DNA of 64,000 bases from Nodosilinea sp. FACHB-141 (GTDB taxonomy: Bacteria; Cyanobacteriota; Cyanobacteriia; Phormidesmidales; Phormidesmidaceae), in assembly GCF_014696135.1 (NCBI RefSeq), contig NZ_JACJPP010000015.1, positions 124,001 through 188,000 of the forward strand, read 5' to 3'. The notes beneath the pieces were generated by a model. It was not told the origin of the DNA and did no database searches. It saw only the letters and a program-made list of their open reading frames with translations. A program made the position numbers and the translations under genes. Positions 46,399 through 54,729 of the stretch are shown here, in pieces (the stretch's first letter is position 1; each line of letters begins with the position of its first letter).

Positions 46399-46908
46399 TT
46401 AGATGCTGGTCTCGCTGATCGAACGGGTGATGTAGTCGAAGGGATAGTCGACCACAGAGGGATCGGCTACGCCCGCTTCTTGCACCTTGGCCTTCACGAG
46501 GTCCTTCATCAGCTGAATGCCGATCACCGTAGGGGCAATGGGCACGCCCAGGGAGTTGTAGGTTTCGCGCAACCCGGTCAGCACTCGCTCGTCGAGCACA
46601 TCGGGGTTACCAGCTACCAGGGCATAGCTGCTGTAGCGCAGGTAGTAGTCCATATCGCGCAGGCAGGCGGCGTAGCGGCGGGTGGTGTAGGCATTGCCGC
46701 CGGGGCGAATCAGCTCAGGGACTTGGGCAAACAGGGTAACGCCCGCTTCTTTGACAATGCCAGCGGCGTTAGCGCTGATGATTGCCGCCGCCTTGATGCG
46801 ATCGAGACCGCTGTCAAAGTAGGACTTAATAGAGTCGAGGGCGCTGCTATCGAGATAGCGTCCAGTGTTGTCGTAATTCTTGATTAGCGTGGTGACAGCG
46901 TCCCGCAT
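46399..46908 (-). CDS. apcF: Allophycocyanin beta-18 subunit (ApcF)
   Basis: 169 residues from the ATG at 46908 (MRDAVTTLIKNYDNTGRYLD). This is the minor beta-type subunit that replaces ApcB near the linker ApcE in the phycobilisome core and helps pass energy to PSII. The bilin-binding Cys lies in YAACLRDMDYYLRY, and the methylated Asn site is GGNAYTTRRY. The segment LFAQVPELIRPGG, plus length 169 rather than 161, favours ApcF over ApcB. It has its own upstream region shared with the divergent glnA. Confidence 0.92.
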   Translation of the reverse strand: MRDAVTTLIKNYDNTGRYLDSSALDSIKSYFDSGLDRIKAAAIISANAAGIVKEAGVTLFAQVPELIRPGGNAYTTRRYAACLRDMDYYLRYSSYALVAGNPDVLDERVLTGLRETYNSLGVPIAPTVIGIQLMKDLVKAKVQEAGVADPSVVDYPFDYITRSISETSI

Positions 46909-47402
46909 AGGTGGTTTCTCCCAACTCTCACTTGGCAAACAGCATTTTATAAATGGTGGCAGGCGCAGGCTGCCCGTCTCTGGCTAAAGGCTCTAACCCT
47001 AAGGGCCAAAACCCTGATAAATTGCCAGGTTTAATCTTCGAAGAAGTTTACCACGGGGGCCTAACCCCTGGGTTGCCCAGGCCCGTCAGAGGCGGGGCTT
47101 TATGAGCGAATTGTTACAAAACATCATGGACTGACCTAGCGCTTTTGTTGGCTTTCCCTGACAAAAAGTATTAGGTGATACAAAACGGGCTAACCCCTCT
47201 CCCTAGGATGATTCTGATGAGTTGATACCTGTGGAACCAGCAGGGTCAGAGTGCCCGTGCCAACAAACCGGTGTTGTATAGGGCTTGCCTGTTGCAGCCT
47301 TGCCGATTTGGCAGGGAAATTGGGACGGAGCCAGGGCATCATCTACGACGAGTTAAATCGGTTTCCCCACGTTTGAACGCTAAAGAGGCTAAGGAGTAGT
47401 TC
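46909..47402. other. Divergent regulatory region, apcF / glnA
   Basis: 494 bp without a gene. Features: an NtcA-activated promoter for glnA (47168-47209), a predicted 5' leader of about 185 nt, AAGGAG (47391-47396) before glnA, and a nested GC-rich hairpin (47057-47084) on the apcF side. No glutamine-riboswitch consensus (GACGGAAGTAGG, CGAAGGAACGC) was found in the glnA leader. Confidence 0.7.
47168..47209 (+). promoter_or_regulatory. NtcA-activated glnA promoter
   Basis: GTA-TTAGGTGA-TAC (47168-47181) is a perfect NtcA site, followed 22 bp later by the -10 TAGGAT (47204-47209, TA-N3-T). This is the classical spacing of class II NtcA promoters. Predicted start near 47215. It implies activation under nitrogen limitation. 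Confidence 0.9.
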
Positions 47403-48821
47403 ATGGCAACCCCAGCAGACATCCTGAAATGGATTGAGGATGACGGCATTGAGTTAATTGATCTGAAATTTATTGACATGCCGGGTATCTGGCAGCACCT
47501 CACTCTACACAAGAGCCAGATTGACGAGAGCAGTTTTACCGATGGGGTAGCTTTTGACGGCTCCAGCATTCGGGGTTGGAAGGCCATCAACGAGTCAGAC
47601 ATGATGATGGTGCCCGATCCCAACACCGCCTGGATCGACCCCTTCATGGCGGAGCCGACCCTGAGCATGATCTGCACCATCAAGGAGCCCCGCACCGGGG
47701 AGCTTTATGCTCGCTGCCCTCGAGCGATCGCAACCAAGGCGATCGAATACCTCAAGTCCACCGGTCTGGGCGACACCGCCTTCTTTGGCCCCGAAGCTGA
47801 GTTCTTCATCTTTGATGACGTGCGCTTCGACCAAAACGAGCACTCGGCCTACTACTACGTCGATAGCGTCGAGGGCCGCTGGAATACTGGCCGCGAAGAA
47901 GTAGGCGGCAACCTGGGCTACAAGCCCCGCTACAAAGAGGGCTACTTCCCCGTTGCCCCCACCGACACCTCCCAAGACATGCGCAGCGAAATGCTGCTGA
48001 CCATGGCCAAGCTGGGCGTGCCAATCGAGAAGCACCACCACGAAGTGGCCACCGGTGGTCAGTGCGAGCTGGGCATTCGCTTTGGTCGGCTGATCGAAGC
48101 CGCTGACTGGTTGATGATCTACAAATACTGCATTAAGAACGTCGCCAAGAAGTGGGGCAAGACCGTTACCTTCATGCCCAAGCCTCTGTTTAACGACAAC
48201 GGCTCTGGCATGCACACCCACCAGTCAATCTGGAACAACGGTGAGCCTCTGTTTGCGGGCGATCGCTATGCCGGCCTGAGCCAAATGGCTCTGTGGTATA
48301 TCGGAGGCATTCTCAAGCACGCCCCCGCTCTGCTGGCGCTGACCAACCCCACCACCAACTCCTACAAGCGTCTGGTGCCCGGCTTTGAAGCGCCAGTGAA
48401 CCTGGCCTACTCCCAGGGCAACCGCTCGGCCTCCGTGCGCATTCCCCTCTCGGGCGACAACCCCAAGGCCAAGCGCCTTGAGTTCCGCTGCCCGGACGCC
48501 ACCTCGAACCCATACCTGGCGTTTGCAGCCATGCTCTGCGCCGGTATCGACGGCATCAAAAACCAGATCGACCCCGGCGACCCGCTGGATGTGGATATCT
48601 ACGACCTCAGCCCCGAGGAGCTGGCGAAGATTCCGTCTACCCCCGGCTCGCTGCTGGATGCCCTCAAGGCTCTCGAAGCTGACCACAGCTTCTTGACCAG
48701 CACTGGCGTCTTCACCGAAGACTTCATCAGCAACTGGATCGAGTACAAGCTCGACAACGAAGTGAACCCCATGCGCCTGCGGCCCCACCCCTACGAACTG
48801 GCTCTCTACTACGATTGCTAG
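47403..48821 (+). CDS. glnA: Type I glutamine synthetase
   Basis: 472 residues; condenses ammonium and glutamate to glutamine using ATP, the central nitrogen assimilation step. Length and sequence match GSI: EGVAF-like [24 protein letters not shown] (metal-binding Glu), [52 protein letters not shown]. The adenylylation-type region [15 protein letters not shown] ends the protein. In cyanobacteria GSI is controlled by small inactivating proteins (IF7/IF17); neither gene was seen here. ATG start with AAGGAG 6 bp upstream. A terminator follows. Confidence 0.97.
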   Translation: MATPADILKWIEDDGIELIDLKFIDMPGIWQHLTLHKSQIDESSFTDGVAFDGSSIRGWKAINESDMMMVPDPNTAWIDPFMAEPTLSMICTIKEPRTGELYARCPRAIATKAIEYLKSTGLGDTAFFGPEAEFFIFDDVRFDQNEHSAYYYVDSVEGRWNTGREEVGGNLGYKPRYKEGYFPVAPTDTSQDMRSEMLLTMAKLGVPIEKHHHEVATGGQCELGIRFGRLIEAADWLMIYKYCIKNVAKKWGKTVTFMPKPLFNDNGSGMHTHQSIWNNGEPLFAGDRYAGLSQMALWYIGGILKHAPALLALTNPTTNSYKRLVPGFEAPVNLAYSQGNRSASVRIPLSGDNPKAKRLEFRCPDATSNPYLAFAAMLCAGIDGIKNQIDPGDPLDVDIYDLSPEELAKIPSTPGSLLDALKALEADHSFLTSTGVFTEDFISNWIEYKLDNEVNPMRLRPHPYELALYYDC

Positions 48822-48858
48822 AGCGAGTGGATTAGCCCTTGTTTGGAAGGTAAGCCAT

Positions 48859-48895
48859 AAAAAGAGGCCAGGGTATTAAACCTTGGCCTCTTTTT
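48859..48895 (+). terminator. Rho-independent terminator of glnA
   Basis: Stem GAGGCCAGGG/CCTTGGCCTC with one mismatch (48864-48873 with 48881-48890), flanked by an A-run and followed by five T residues (48891-48895). Confidence 0.88.
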
Positions 48896-49039
48896 GTAGC
48901 TGATTGTGGTTGCTTACTGTCGTGGCAGTAGCACTAGATTTGAAAGTAATGAATAAACCTATTGGTGCAGTGAGTAAAATGACTTAAAAGGTGCTAGTTT
49001 TTCACTTTCTAGCAATAGGTAAGCTATTCAAAAAAACAT

Positions 49040-49127
49040 GGCCTAATACTTAGATATTCCATTCGGTAGAGAAGTTTCTAGCCTTAAAAGGCTGTTAGTA
49101 AGAGGCCGTCACTACGGGCCTCTTTTT
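49040..49127 (+). ncRNA. Candidate small RNA ending at an orphan terminator
   Basis: About 90 nt. A hairpin AGCCTT-AA-AAGGCT (about 49080-49093) is followed by a terminator hairpin AAGAGGCC/GGCCTCTT with T5. Upstream AT-rich TAATAC/TAGATA (about 49044-49056) could be part of a promoter. No ORF fits. The start is a guess. Confidence 0.35.
49100..49127 (+). terminator. Orphan Rho-independent terminator
   Basis: AAGAGGCC (49100-49107), 9-nt loop, GGCCTCTT (49117-49124) and a T-tract ending at 49127. The nearest upstream gene, glnA, already has its own terminator. Confidence 0.8.
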
Positions 49128-49190
49128 AAACTGTTTTTATCCTCTCAACATCATCTTCTGGTTGTCTAGAAGACATGCCCAAGAGAAGTG

Positions 49191-49991
49191 ATGCACAGTC
49201 CCTTAACTCTGACGCGGCGAAGACTTCTTAAGAGGGGATTGGTGAGTGCTGTTGCTGCGCTAGCGGCCTGCACAGCCGACCATATCTCAGGAAGCACACA
49301 GCTTGTGAACAGCACACAACAGGAAACAGGTCTTCTTCTTTCTCGCCCTAGTCCGCCAGCTGAAGCAGGCGCGGCTAGAGGCTTACATTCCCTAGCCTTG
49401 GAAAGCCAGCGAGATGGGTTCATCTATGTGCCCACAGGCTACCAGCCCGATAACCCAGTGCCTTTGGTGCTGATGCTCCACGGTGCAGGCGGCGATGCGG
49501 AAGGGGCACTCAGAATTTTGGCAGGGCTGGCCGATGCCTACGGGCTGCTACTGCTGGCTGTGGAGTCACGGGGGCGCACCTGGGATGTCATTCTTGGCGA
49601 CTATGGCCCCGATATTGCTGTAATGGATCGGGCGCTGGCCCAGACCTTTAGCCGCTACGCAATAGATCCGAGCCGAGTTGCGATCGCAGGTTTTTCCGAT
49701 GGGGCTTCCTATGCACTTTCGGTGGGCATTACCAACGGGGATTTATCTACCCATGTAGTCGCTTTTTCCCCTGGTTTTATGGCTCCCGCAGCCCAGCGAG
49801 GAGAACCCCATATCTTCATCTCCCACGGTACCCAAGACCCGGTGCTACCGATCGACAGTTGCAGCCGTAGAATCGTTCCGCAATTGCAGCAGGCGCACTA
49901 CGACACCCGCTATCGAGAATTTAATGGCGGGCACACAGTTCCTGCTGATATTTCCCGTGAAGCGATGACTTGGTTGACTGCCCAGTCCTAA
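49191..49991 (+). CDS. Tat-type exported lipoprotein esterase (PHB-depolymerase-like)
   Basis: 266 residues from the ATG at 49191 (a GTG at 49188 adds one residue). N-terminus TRRRLLKRGLVSAVAALAAC has twin arginines and a lipobox-like LAAC, suggesting Tat export and lipidation. The mature part is an alpha/beta hydrolase: VLMLHGAGGDAEGA (oxyanion HGAG), nucleophile Ser in AIAGFSDGASYAL, Asp in HGTQDPVLP, His in EFNGGHTVP. It resembles LpqC/feruloyl-esterase/PHB-depolymerase relatives. Substrate unknown. Confidence 0.82.
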   Translation: MHSPLTLTRRRLLKRGLVSAVAALAACTADHISGSTQLVNSTQQETGLLLSRPSPPAEAGAARGLHSLALESQRDGFIYVPTGYQPDNPVPLVLMLHGAGGDAEGALRILAGLADAYGLLLLAVESRGRTWDVILGDYGPDIAVMDRALAQTFSRYAIDPSRVAIAGFSDGASYALSVGITNGDLSTHVVAFSPGFMAPAAQRGEPHIFISHGTQDPVLPIDSCSRRIVPQLQQAHYDTRYREFNGGHTVPADISREAMTWLTAQS

Positions 49992-50004
49992 CCCGGAGCG
50001 CCTT

Positions 50005-50253
50005 ATGGACAAGCTGATGGAATTTTGGACCTACCTCTCTCATCACGCTAATCGCTCCTCCCGCGAGCGTGAGGACAACGCCCTTTATCGGCCTAGGTAT
50101 GGCCTGCATGAGCGAGGCACCTATGAGGAGTGGATCCGTTCAGGCAGCCTATATATGAAAGCGTTCAAGCACCCCGCACTTGCGACCATGATTGTCGCAG
50201 GTCTGGGCATCACAGTCTGGCTGCTGACCGCAGCCATTTCCCAAAGCTATTAA
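50005..50253 (+). CDS. Small single-helix membrane protein, unknown
   Basis: 82 residues. A charged N-terminal half (HHANRSSREREDNALYRPRY) is followed by one hydrophobic helix (about 57-77, ATMIVAGLGITVWLLTAAI). It starts 13 bp after the esterase stop and runs straight into the next gene, so the three genes look like one operon. No family recognised. Confidence 0.65.
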   Translation: MDKLMEFWTYLSHHANRSSREREDNALYRPRYGLHERGTYEEWIRSGSLYMKAFKHPALATMIVAGLGITVWLLTAAISQSY

Positions 50254-50277
50254 TTGTTCATAACCCGGTATAAACCC

Positions 50278-50664
50278 ATGTCTGAACCCACACTATCCAA
50301 TCAGCAGACCAATCCTGACCAGGCCGTCATTGCGTCAGAGCACGCCCAGCTGATGGCACCTACTAATGCCTCCGGCAGCGCTATGCTTGACGCCCATGCT
50401 GCCGCTGGCGAAGCCCAACCCGAGGGCGATCCGGTTGAGTCTCCGATTGCCACCAATTTCTCAACCGCCTCTACCAGTGGAGACGCCAAAACAGCAGACG
50501 TTGCCACAGTCAGCGGGCCGTCTACAGTGGATCAATCCTCCGAGCAGGGACAGGTTAACTTGCAGAACAATCCTGATATCCCAGGTGAGGGTATGCAAGG
50601 CACCTTACCCAATACTGACCCGATTGGCATACCCCTTGACCCAGACACCAACCTAGAAGAATAG
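50278..50664 (+). CDS. Low-complexity, probably disordered small protein
   Basis: 128 residues from the ATG at 50278 (a TTG at 50254 is also possible). Rich in Ser, Thr, Ala, Asp, Pro, Asn and Gln, with no aromatic core, no Cys, and an acidic end (DPDTNLEE). No domain recognised. It is followed by a strong terminator, which supports that it is the last gene of a short operon with the 82-residue membrane protein. Confidence 0.6.
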   Translation: MSEPTLSNQQTNPDQAVIASEHAQLMAPTNASGSAMLDAHAAAGEAQPEGDPVESPIATNFSTASTSGDAKTADVATVSGPSTVDQSSEQGQVNLQNNPDIPGEGMQGTLPNTDPIGIPLDPDTNLEE

Positions 50665-50677
50665 AACCAGAATTAGC

Positions 50678-50704
50678 AAAAGCCTCCTCGAAGAGGAGGC
50701 TTTT
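50678..50704 (+). terminator. Rho-independent terminator
   Basis: Perfect 12-bp stem AAAAGCCTCCTC/GAGGAGGCTTTT with a 3-nt GAA loop; the T-tract is part of the right arm. Confidence 0.9.
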
Positions 50705-50747
50705 GAGCTTGAGTATCTTCACCCGCGATCGGGGTTGCTTAAAAAAT

Positions 50748-50829
50748 AGCCGTTGGCTAACGGAGCTGTTTGTCTTGGTGGGCAGGCATTGCCAACACAA
50801 AGCGTCCTTAGAGGGGAAAGCCAACGGCT
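50748..50829. repeat. Separated 11-bp inverted repeat
   Basis: AGCCGTTGGCT (50748-50758) and AGCCAACGGCT (50819-50829) are exact reverse complements 60 bp apart, in the gap before the convergent argD. The left arm extends into a local CCGTT-GGCT-AACGG hairpin. No gene or element is recognised between them. Confidence 0.5.
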
Positions 50830-50892
50830 GTTTCGGAGTTAGGGTGGGATGAGCAGAGCGTCCTAACGACCTAACAATTAACTTAAGCGTTA

Positions 50893-52188
50893 CTAAGCAT
50901 GCTCCCGCTTAACCAGCATGGCCACAGCTTTTTCTACGGCCATTAGCGCCTGCTGCACCTCGTCAGCACTGACGTTCAGCGGTGGCACAAAGCGCACTAC
51001 CTGCGGCCCAGCGGGCACCAGCAGTAAGCCTTCATCCATGGCGGCCTTGACAATATCTACTGACTTAATGGCGGAGTCGGGCTGAAGCACCAGGCCGTTG
51101 ATCAGCCCCCAGCCGCGCACCTGTTCTAGTAAGGCTGGGTACTGCTGCACCAAGCGTTGCAAGCCAAACCGCAGCTGCTCACCGCGCAGTTTCACATTGC
51201 CCAGCAGGTTCTCAGATTCCAGAGTCTCGCACACGGTGAGGCCCACCTTGCAGGCGAAGGGGTTGCCGCCAAAGGTGCTGGCATGGTCGCCTGGCTCAAA
51301 TACTGCGCAGGACGCCTTACAAAGCAGCGCGCCGATGGGAATGCCACCACCCAGTCCTTTGGCTGAGGTAAAGATATCGGGCTCAATGCCCAGATTCTCA
51401 AATCCCCAAAGGGTGCCAGTGCGACCGACGCCCACCTGCACTTCGTCGAGAATCAGCAGAATGCCTTTCTCGTCGCAGAGCTGACGGACGCGTTGGAAAT
51501 AGGCGATATCCCCAGGGCAGACGCCCCCTTCACCTTGGAGAGCCTCCAGCATGATGGCGGCGACCTGGGGCGTTTCAGCGTCCAGCTCAGCGACTAGCGC
51601 TTCTAGGGCTGCGATGTCGTTATAGGGGACGTAGGCAAACCCTGGCATGAGCGGGTCAAAGTTCTTTTGGTACTTGGGCTGGCCCGTGGCGGTGATGGTG
51701 GCCAGGGTGCGCCCGTGGAAGCTGGCCTGGGCGGTAATAATCAGCGGATTTTGGATGCTCCGCTGGGTGTGGGCGTACTTGCGGGCCAGCTTGATCGCCC
51801 CCTCGTTGGCCTCAGCGCCGGAGTTGCAGAAAAAGACGCGATCGCAGCACGAATGCTCCACTAACCAGTGGGCCAGCTCCCCCTGCTCAGGAATGTAGTA
51901 GAGGTTTGACACATGGTGCAGCGTTTGAATCTGCCGAGTCACGGCCTCGACCATAGCTGGGTGGGCATGGCCCAGGGTGCAGGTAGCGATACCGGCCACA
52001 AAATCGAGGTAGCGACGACCCTGGTCATCCCACACAAAACTGCCTCGGCCCTTGGTAAGCGCGATGGGGAAACGCCCGTAGGTGGTCATCACGTCGGCAT
52101 CGAACTGGGCCGGCGAGAAGGTGGTGCTGCCGTTGGTCGCAATATTGAGCGACTTGAGGGAATTTTCGACGAGGGTTTTTAGGCTCAC
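50893..52188 (-). CDS. argD: Acetylornithine aminotransferase
   Basis: 431-residue class III PLP aminotransferase that converts N-acetylglutamate semialdehyde to N-acetylornithine in arginine synthesis. Motifs: HAHPAMVEAV, FFCNSGAEANEGAIKLARKY, and the PLP Lys in SAKGLGGGIPIGAL. The glutamate-binding VALE-like and RVVLFG-type elements fit ArgD better than GabT, but closely related enzymes (succinyldiaminopimelate or succinylornithine aminotransferase) cannot be fully excluded. GTG start. A C-rich repeat lies directly upstream. Confidence 0.9.
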   Translation of the reverse strand: MSLKTLVENSLKSLNIATNGSTTFSPAQFDADVMTTYGRFPIALTKGRGSFVWDDQGRRYLDFVAGIATCTLGHAHPAMVEAVTRQIQTLHHVSNLYYIPEQGELAHWLVEHSCCDRVFFCNSGAEANEGAIKLARKYAHTQRSIQNPLIITAQASFHGRTLATITATGQPKYQKNFDPLMPGFAYVPYNDIAALEALVAELDAETPQVAAIMLEALQGEGGVCPGDIAYFQRVRQLCDEKGILLILDEVQVGVGRTGTLWGFENLGIEPDIFTSAKGLGGGIPIGALLCKASCAVFEPGDHASTFGGNPFACKVGLTVCETLESENLLGNVKLRGEQLRFGLQRLVQQYPALLEQVRGWGLINGLVLQPDSAIKSVDIVKAAMDEGLLLVPAGPQVVRFVPPLNVSADEVQQALMAVEKAVAMLVKREHA

Positions 52189-52245
52189 GGTGGGGATAGG
52201 GGGTGGGGAGTAAAGAGTGGGGGGTGGGAGGGTGGGAAGTAAGAA
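52189..52245 (-). repeat. C-rich repeat just upstream of argD
   Basis: On the argD strand it is a run of CCCACCCT and CCCCCACTC-like units ending a few bases before the GTG start, so it lies in the argD leader. Related to the arrays at 20070-20114 and 43993-44076. Confidence 0.65.
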
Positions 52246-52374
52246 CGATACAGCAGTTAATTATGCTAGTCGCCGCCTCACTAATGGCCCTGACTCACCG
52301 GCTCCAACTAATGGATCGAGCATAACGGAAACCTTGGGGAAATCGGTGATCATCCTGAACCAATCGGGGCTGGC

Positions 52375-54666
52375 TTAGCGACGAATGAGTCGCTGGCGGG
52401 GGCTATCCTTTTTGCGGATAGTCTGCAATTTTTCGCTCAGGTAGGCGAGATTTTGGGGTTCACCGCCGTAGCGCCAGCGGACGTAGGCGTGGGTGATTTC
52501 GTTAGCGGCCTGGGCGGGCTGAGGCCGAGTTTGCTGGTAGAGGCGCTGGCCATACTCGATGGGGGTTTCGGCAGGGGTTTTGCCGAGGCCCTGGTGGGCA
52601 AACCAGGTCAGCATTTGTTGATATAGCCGCTCAGTGGGGGCGAGCTGGCGCAGTTGTCGGTAGCGCCAGCCTCGACGCAACCCTAAGAAGGCTAGCCAAG
52701 CGATGAATCCAAAGGCGGTGGCGATCGCAATGCCCAGCAAAATGCCTACCCAGCCTAGATTTAGCAGCACATTGAAGGTGCGTAATAGATACGCGATCCC
52801 ATCGCTAAGCAAGCTGACCAAGCCATCGACAAAGCCCACTAAGGGAGAGGGCAGCCAGCCAGCCAGCCAAGCCCAAACTCGCCGCACTGTGCTGAAGGTT
52901 TCGTACTCTCTAAGGCTAGGCGGAATCAGCTCATGGCCCGGGATAGGGTCGAAGCCAAACCAACCGTACTGGGGAAAATAAACTTCGGTGAGGGCATAGG
53001 CATCGGTATTGCGCACCACGTGGAACCCGGTGAAGGGGTTAAACTCGCCCTCCCCAAACCCCGCCACCAGTCGCGCTGGGATGTCGATGGAGCGCAGCAT
53101 GATGGTCAGCACGGTGGAGAAGTGGTCGGGGTAGCCGCCCTGAGTCCGAAACAAGAAACTTTCAACGAGGTCTTGCTCGGCACCGAAGAATGGCAGCTCG
53201 GGCTGAATGGTGTAGCGCTGCTTGAGAGCCTGGGCCAAGTAGAGGGATTTTTCGTAGGCATTGGCTAGGGGCACCGGGGAGGTGGCGAGCAGCTCCTCGG
53301 TTTTGGCTCTCACAGGCTCCAGAATTTCCTCGGGCACCTGGAGGTAGTAGGAACGAATGCCGGGGGGATAGCGGGTACCCGCCTGCCCCAGCAGGGTGCG
53401 ATCGCGAAAGGGCACCCGCGACACCACCGTATAGGTCATGCCTTCCTGCAAGATCACGGGCGACCTGAGACTGCCTTCAGCGTCGATGGCCACCTCTCGA
53501 GTTGGGAAGTAGAGTTGTTTAGGCTGATACATCGCCGGAATTAGGTTGGGCAACTCGCTGACGAGGGTGTAAGTCTGCACTACCTCCCGATCGCGGGCCA
53601 AGGTCGGGTCCATGGGCAAAAAGGTTTGGGCCGAAAACCGCGATCGCTTCAGCGTCTGGGTATCGTCATTGCGGGAGATATCCCAGCCCTGGCCGGTGTA
53701 GGTGTCAAAGGCCAGCACTCGCCAAAAGCCCGGTGCCTGCGACCTGACTCGCATCACCACCTGGGGAGTCATGGTGCCCCGCAGGTTTTGATTCATTCGC
53801 TGGTTGAAGCCGTAGTAGGAAACGGTATCCACCACCCCAGGGCCAGTAGACTTACCCTGACCCCGAATGGTGCCAGCGCCGTCGCCAAAGCCTTCACCCT
53901 CACCGTCTTCGCCCTCATTGCGGTAGGCCGAGTTGAGAATATCCTCCCCCGAAAAATCCCCCGGCGTGTCGATCACCGAACTCACCGGAAAATTCTGAAT
54001 CTGGTAGCCCGGCAGCCGGGGCAAAAAGACAAAAATCAGCAGCCCCAGGCCCACAATCAGCCCCATTAGGCCCAAAAACCGCCCTAGGGTAGGTCGCAAC
54101 TTGATCTCGCCCCAGGCGATTGGTCCCAGCCCCAGCCTTGACTGGTAGTCGAGCCTCAGCACCGGCACTGCCAGTGCTAAAAACAGCAGCAGCAGCGGTG
54201 CAAAGGCCAAGGTCTGGCTGATGGTGGCAGCCACCCCCAGCAAGATCAGGCCAATCATCATCGAGTAGCCCAGGTCTTTGCGGCGGGGTAGGTCAAAGCT
54301 GTGCAGCACCTGCAGCTGAACCAACAGTTCCGCTAGCACAATGCGGGTGTCGCCGGGCGCTTCGAGCAGCCGAGAAAAAAACGCCGCCAGAGCCACCAGC
54401 ATGCCGATGGCAATAAAAAATTTCACCGCGATGTTGCGATCGCGTCGCCGCTGCCAGCTAAAGGTTGCCCCCACCGCGCTTAGGGGTATAGCCAGCAGGT
54501 TCCACCAGGAAGCCGCAGTCACCCCAGCGGCGGCTACCACCACTGAGCCAATGCCTACGGTAACTAGCCCCTGCACCAGCACCCGCAGCAGCCGCGAGTC
54601 TTCAATTTCATCGTGAGGGATGGGCCGAGTTAAGGGAGAAGAGGCCAGCCAGCGGGACGCGACCAT
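52375..54666 (-). CDS. TgpA-like membrane protein with transglutaminase-fold domain
   Basis: 763 residues from the ATG at 54666. N-terminal membrane helices (about 30-220), a large extracytoplasmic region with the transglutaminase core at about 470-590, then more helices (about 615-660) and a C-terminal soluble tail. The core reads GGYPDHFSTVLTIMLRS, where the usual catalytic Cys (GYCEHFA-type) is Pro, and DAYALTEVYFPQYGWFGFDP, where the usual His-Ala-Trp is Tyr-Ala-Leu. The fold seems intact but the catalytic Cys and His look lost, so a binding or structural role is inferred. Confidence 0.85.
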   Translation of the reverse strand: MVASRWLASSPLTRPIPHDEIEDSRLLRVLVQGLVTVGIGSVVVAAAGVTAASWWNLLAIPLSAVGATFSWQRRRDRNIAVKFFIAIGMLVALAAFFSRLLEAPGDTRIVLAELLVQLQVLHSFDLPRRKDLGYSMMIGLILLGVAATISQTLAFAPLLLLFLALAVPVLRLDYQSRLGLGPIAWGEIKLRPTLGRFLGLMGLIVGLGLLIFVFLPRLPGYQIQNFPVSSVIDTPGDFSGEDILNSAYRNEGEDGEGEGFGDGAGTIRGQGKSTGPGVVDTVSYYGFNQRMNQNLRGTMTPQVVMRVRSQAPGFWRVLAFDTYTGQGWDISRNDDTQTLKRSRFSAQTFLPMDPTLARDREVVQTYTLVSELPNLIPAMYQPKQLYFPTREVAIDAEGSLRSPVILQEGMTYTVVSRVPFRDRTLLGQAGTRYPPGIRSYYLQVPEEILEPVRAKTEELLATSPVPLANAYEKSLYLAQALKQRYTIQPELPFFGAEQDLVESFLFRTQGGYPDHFSTVLTIMLRSIDIPARLVAGFGEGEFNPFTGFHVVRNTDAYALTEVYFPQYGWFGFDPIPGHELIPPSLREYETFSTVRRVWAWLAGWLPSPLVGFVDGLVSLLSDGIAYLLRTFNVLLNLGWVGILLGIAIATAFGFIAWLAFLGLRRGWRYRQLRQLAPTERLYQQMLTWFAHQGLGKTPAETPIEYGQRLYQQTRPQPAQAANEITHAYVRWRYGGEPQNLAYLSEKLQTIRKKDSPRQRLIRR

Positions 54667-54729
54667 AGACAAACCGGAGGAGGGTCGCCTCCATGCTAAC
54701 CGCTGGGCTAGCCCCTGCCCAGAGTCACT

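Larger units (their letters stand above)
48896..49190. other. Intergenic region with stem-loops between two terminators
   Basis: 295 bp between the glnA terminator and the next gene. It holds hairpins at 48913-48936 (TGCTTACTG/CAGTAGCA) and 48992-49014 (TGCTAG/CTAGCA), and a second terminator at 49100-49127 with no ORF before it. A small RNA gene is a reasonable reading. Confidence 0.45.

Noticed and set aside
47215-47402. glnA-type glutamine riboswitch in the glnA leader
   Set aside because: The conserved GACGGAAGTAGG and CGAAGGAACGC blocks are absent; GGGACGGAGCC is only a chance similarity.
52233-52251. GTA-N7-TAC upstream of argD
   Set aside because: The NtcA consensus needs 8 bases between the half sites; here there are 7.
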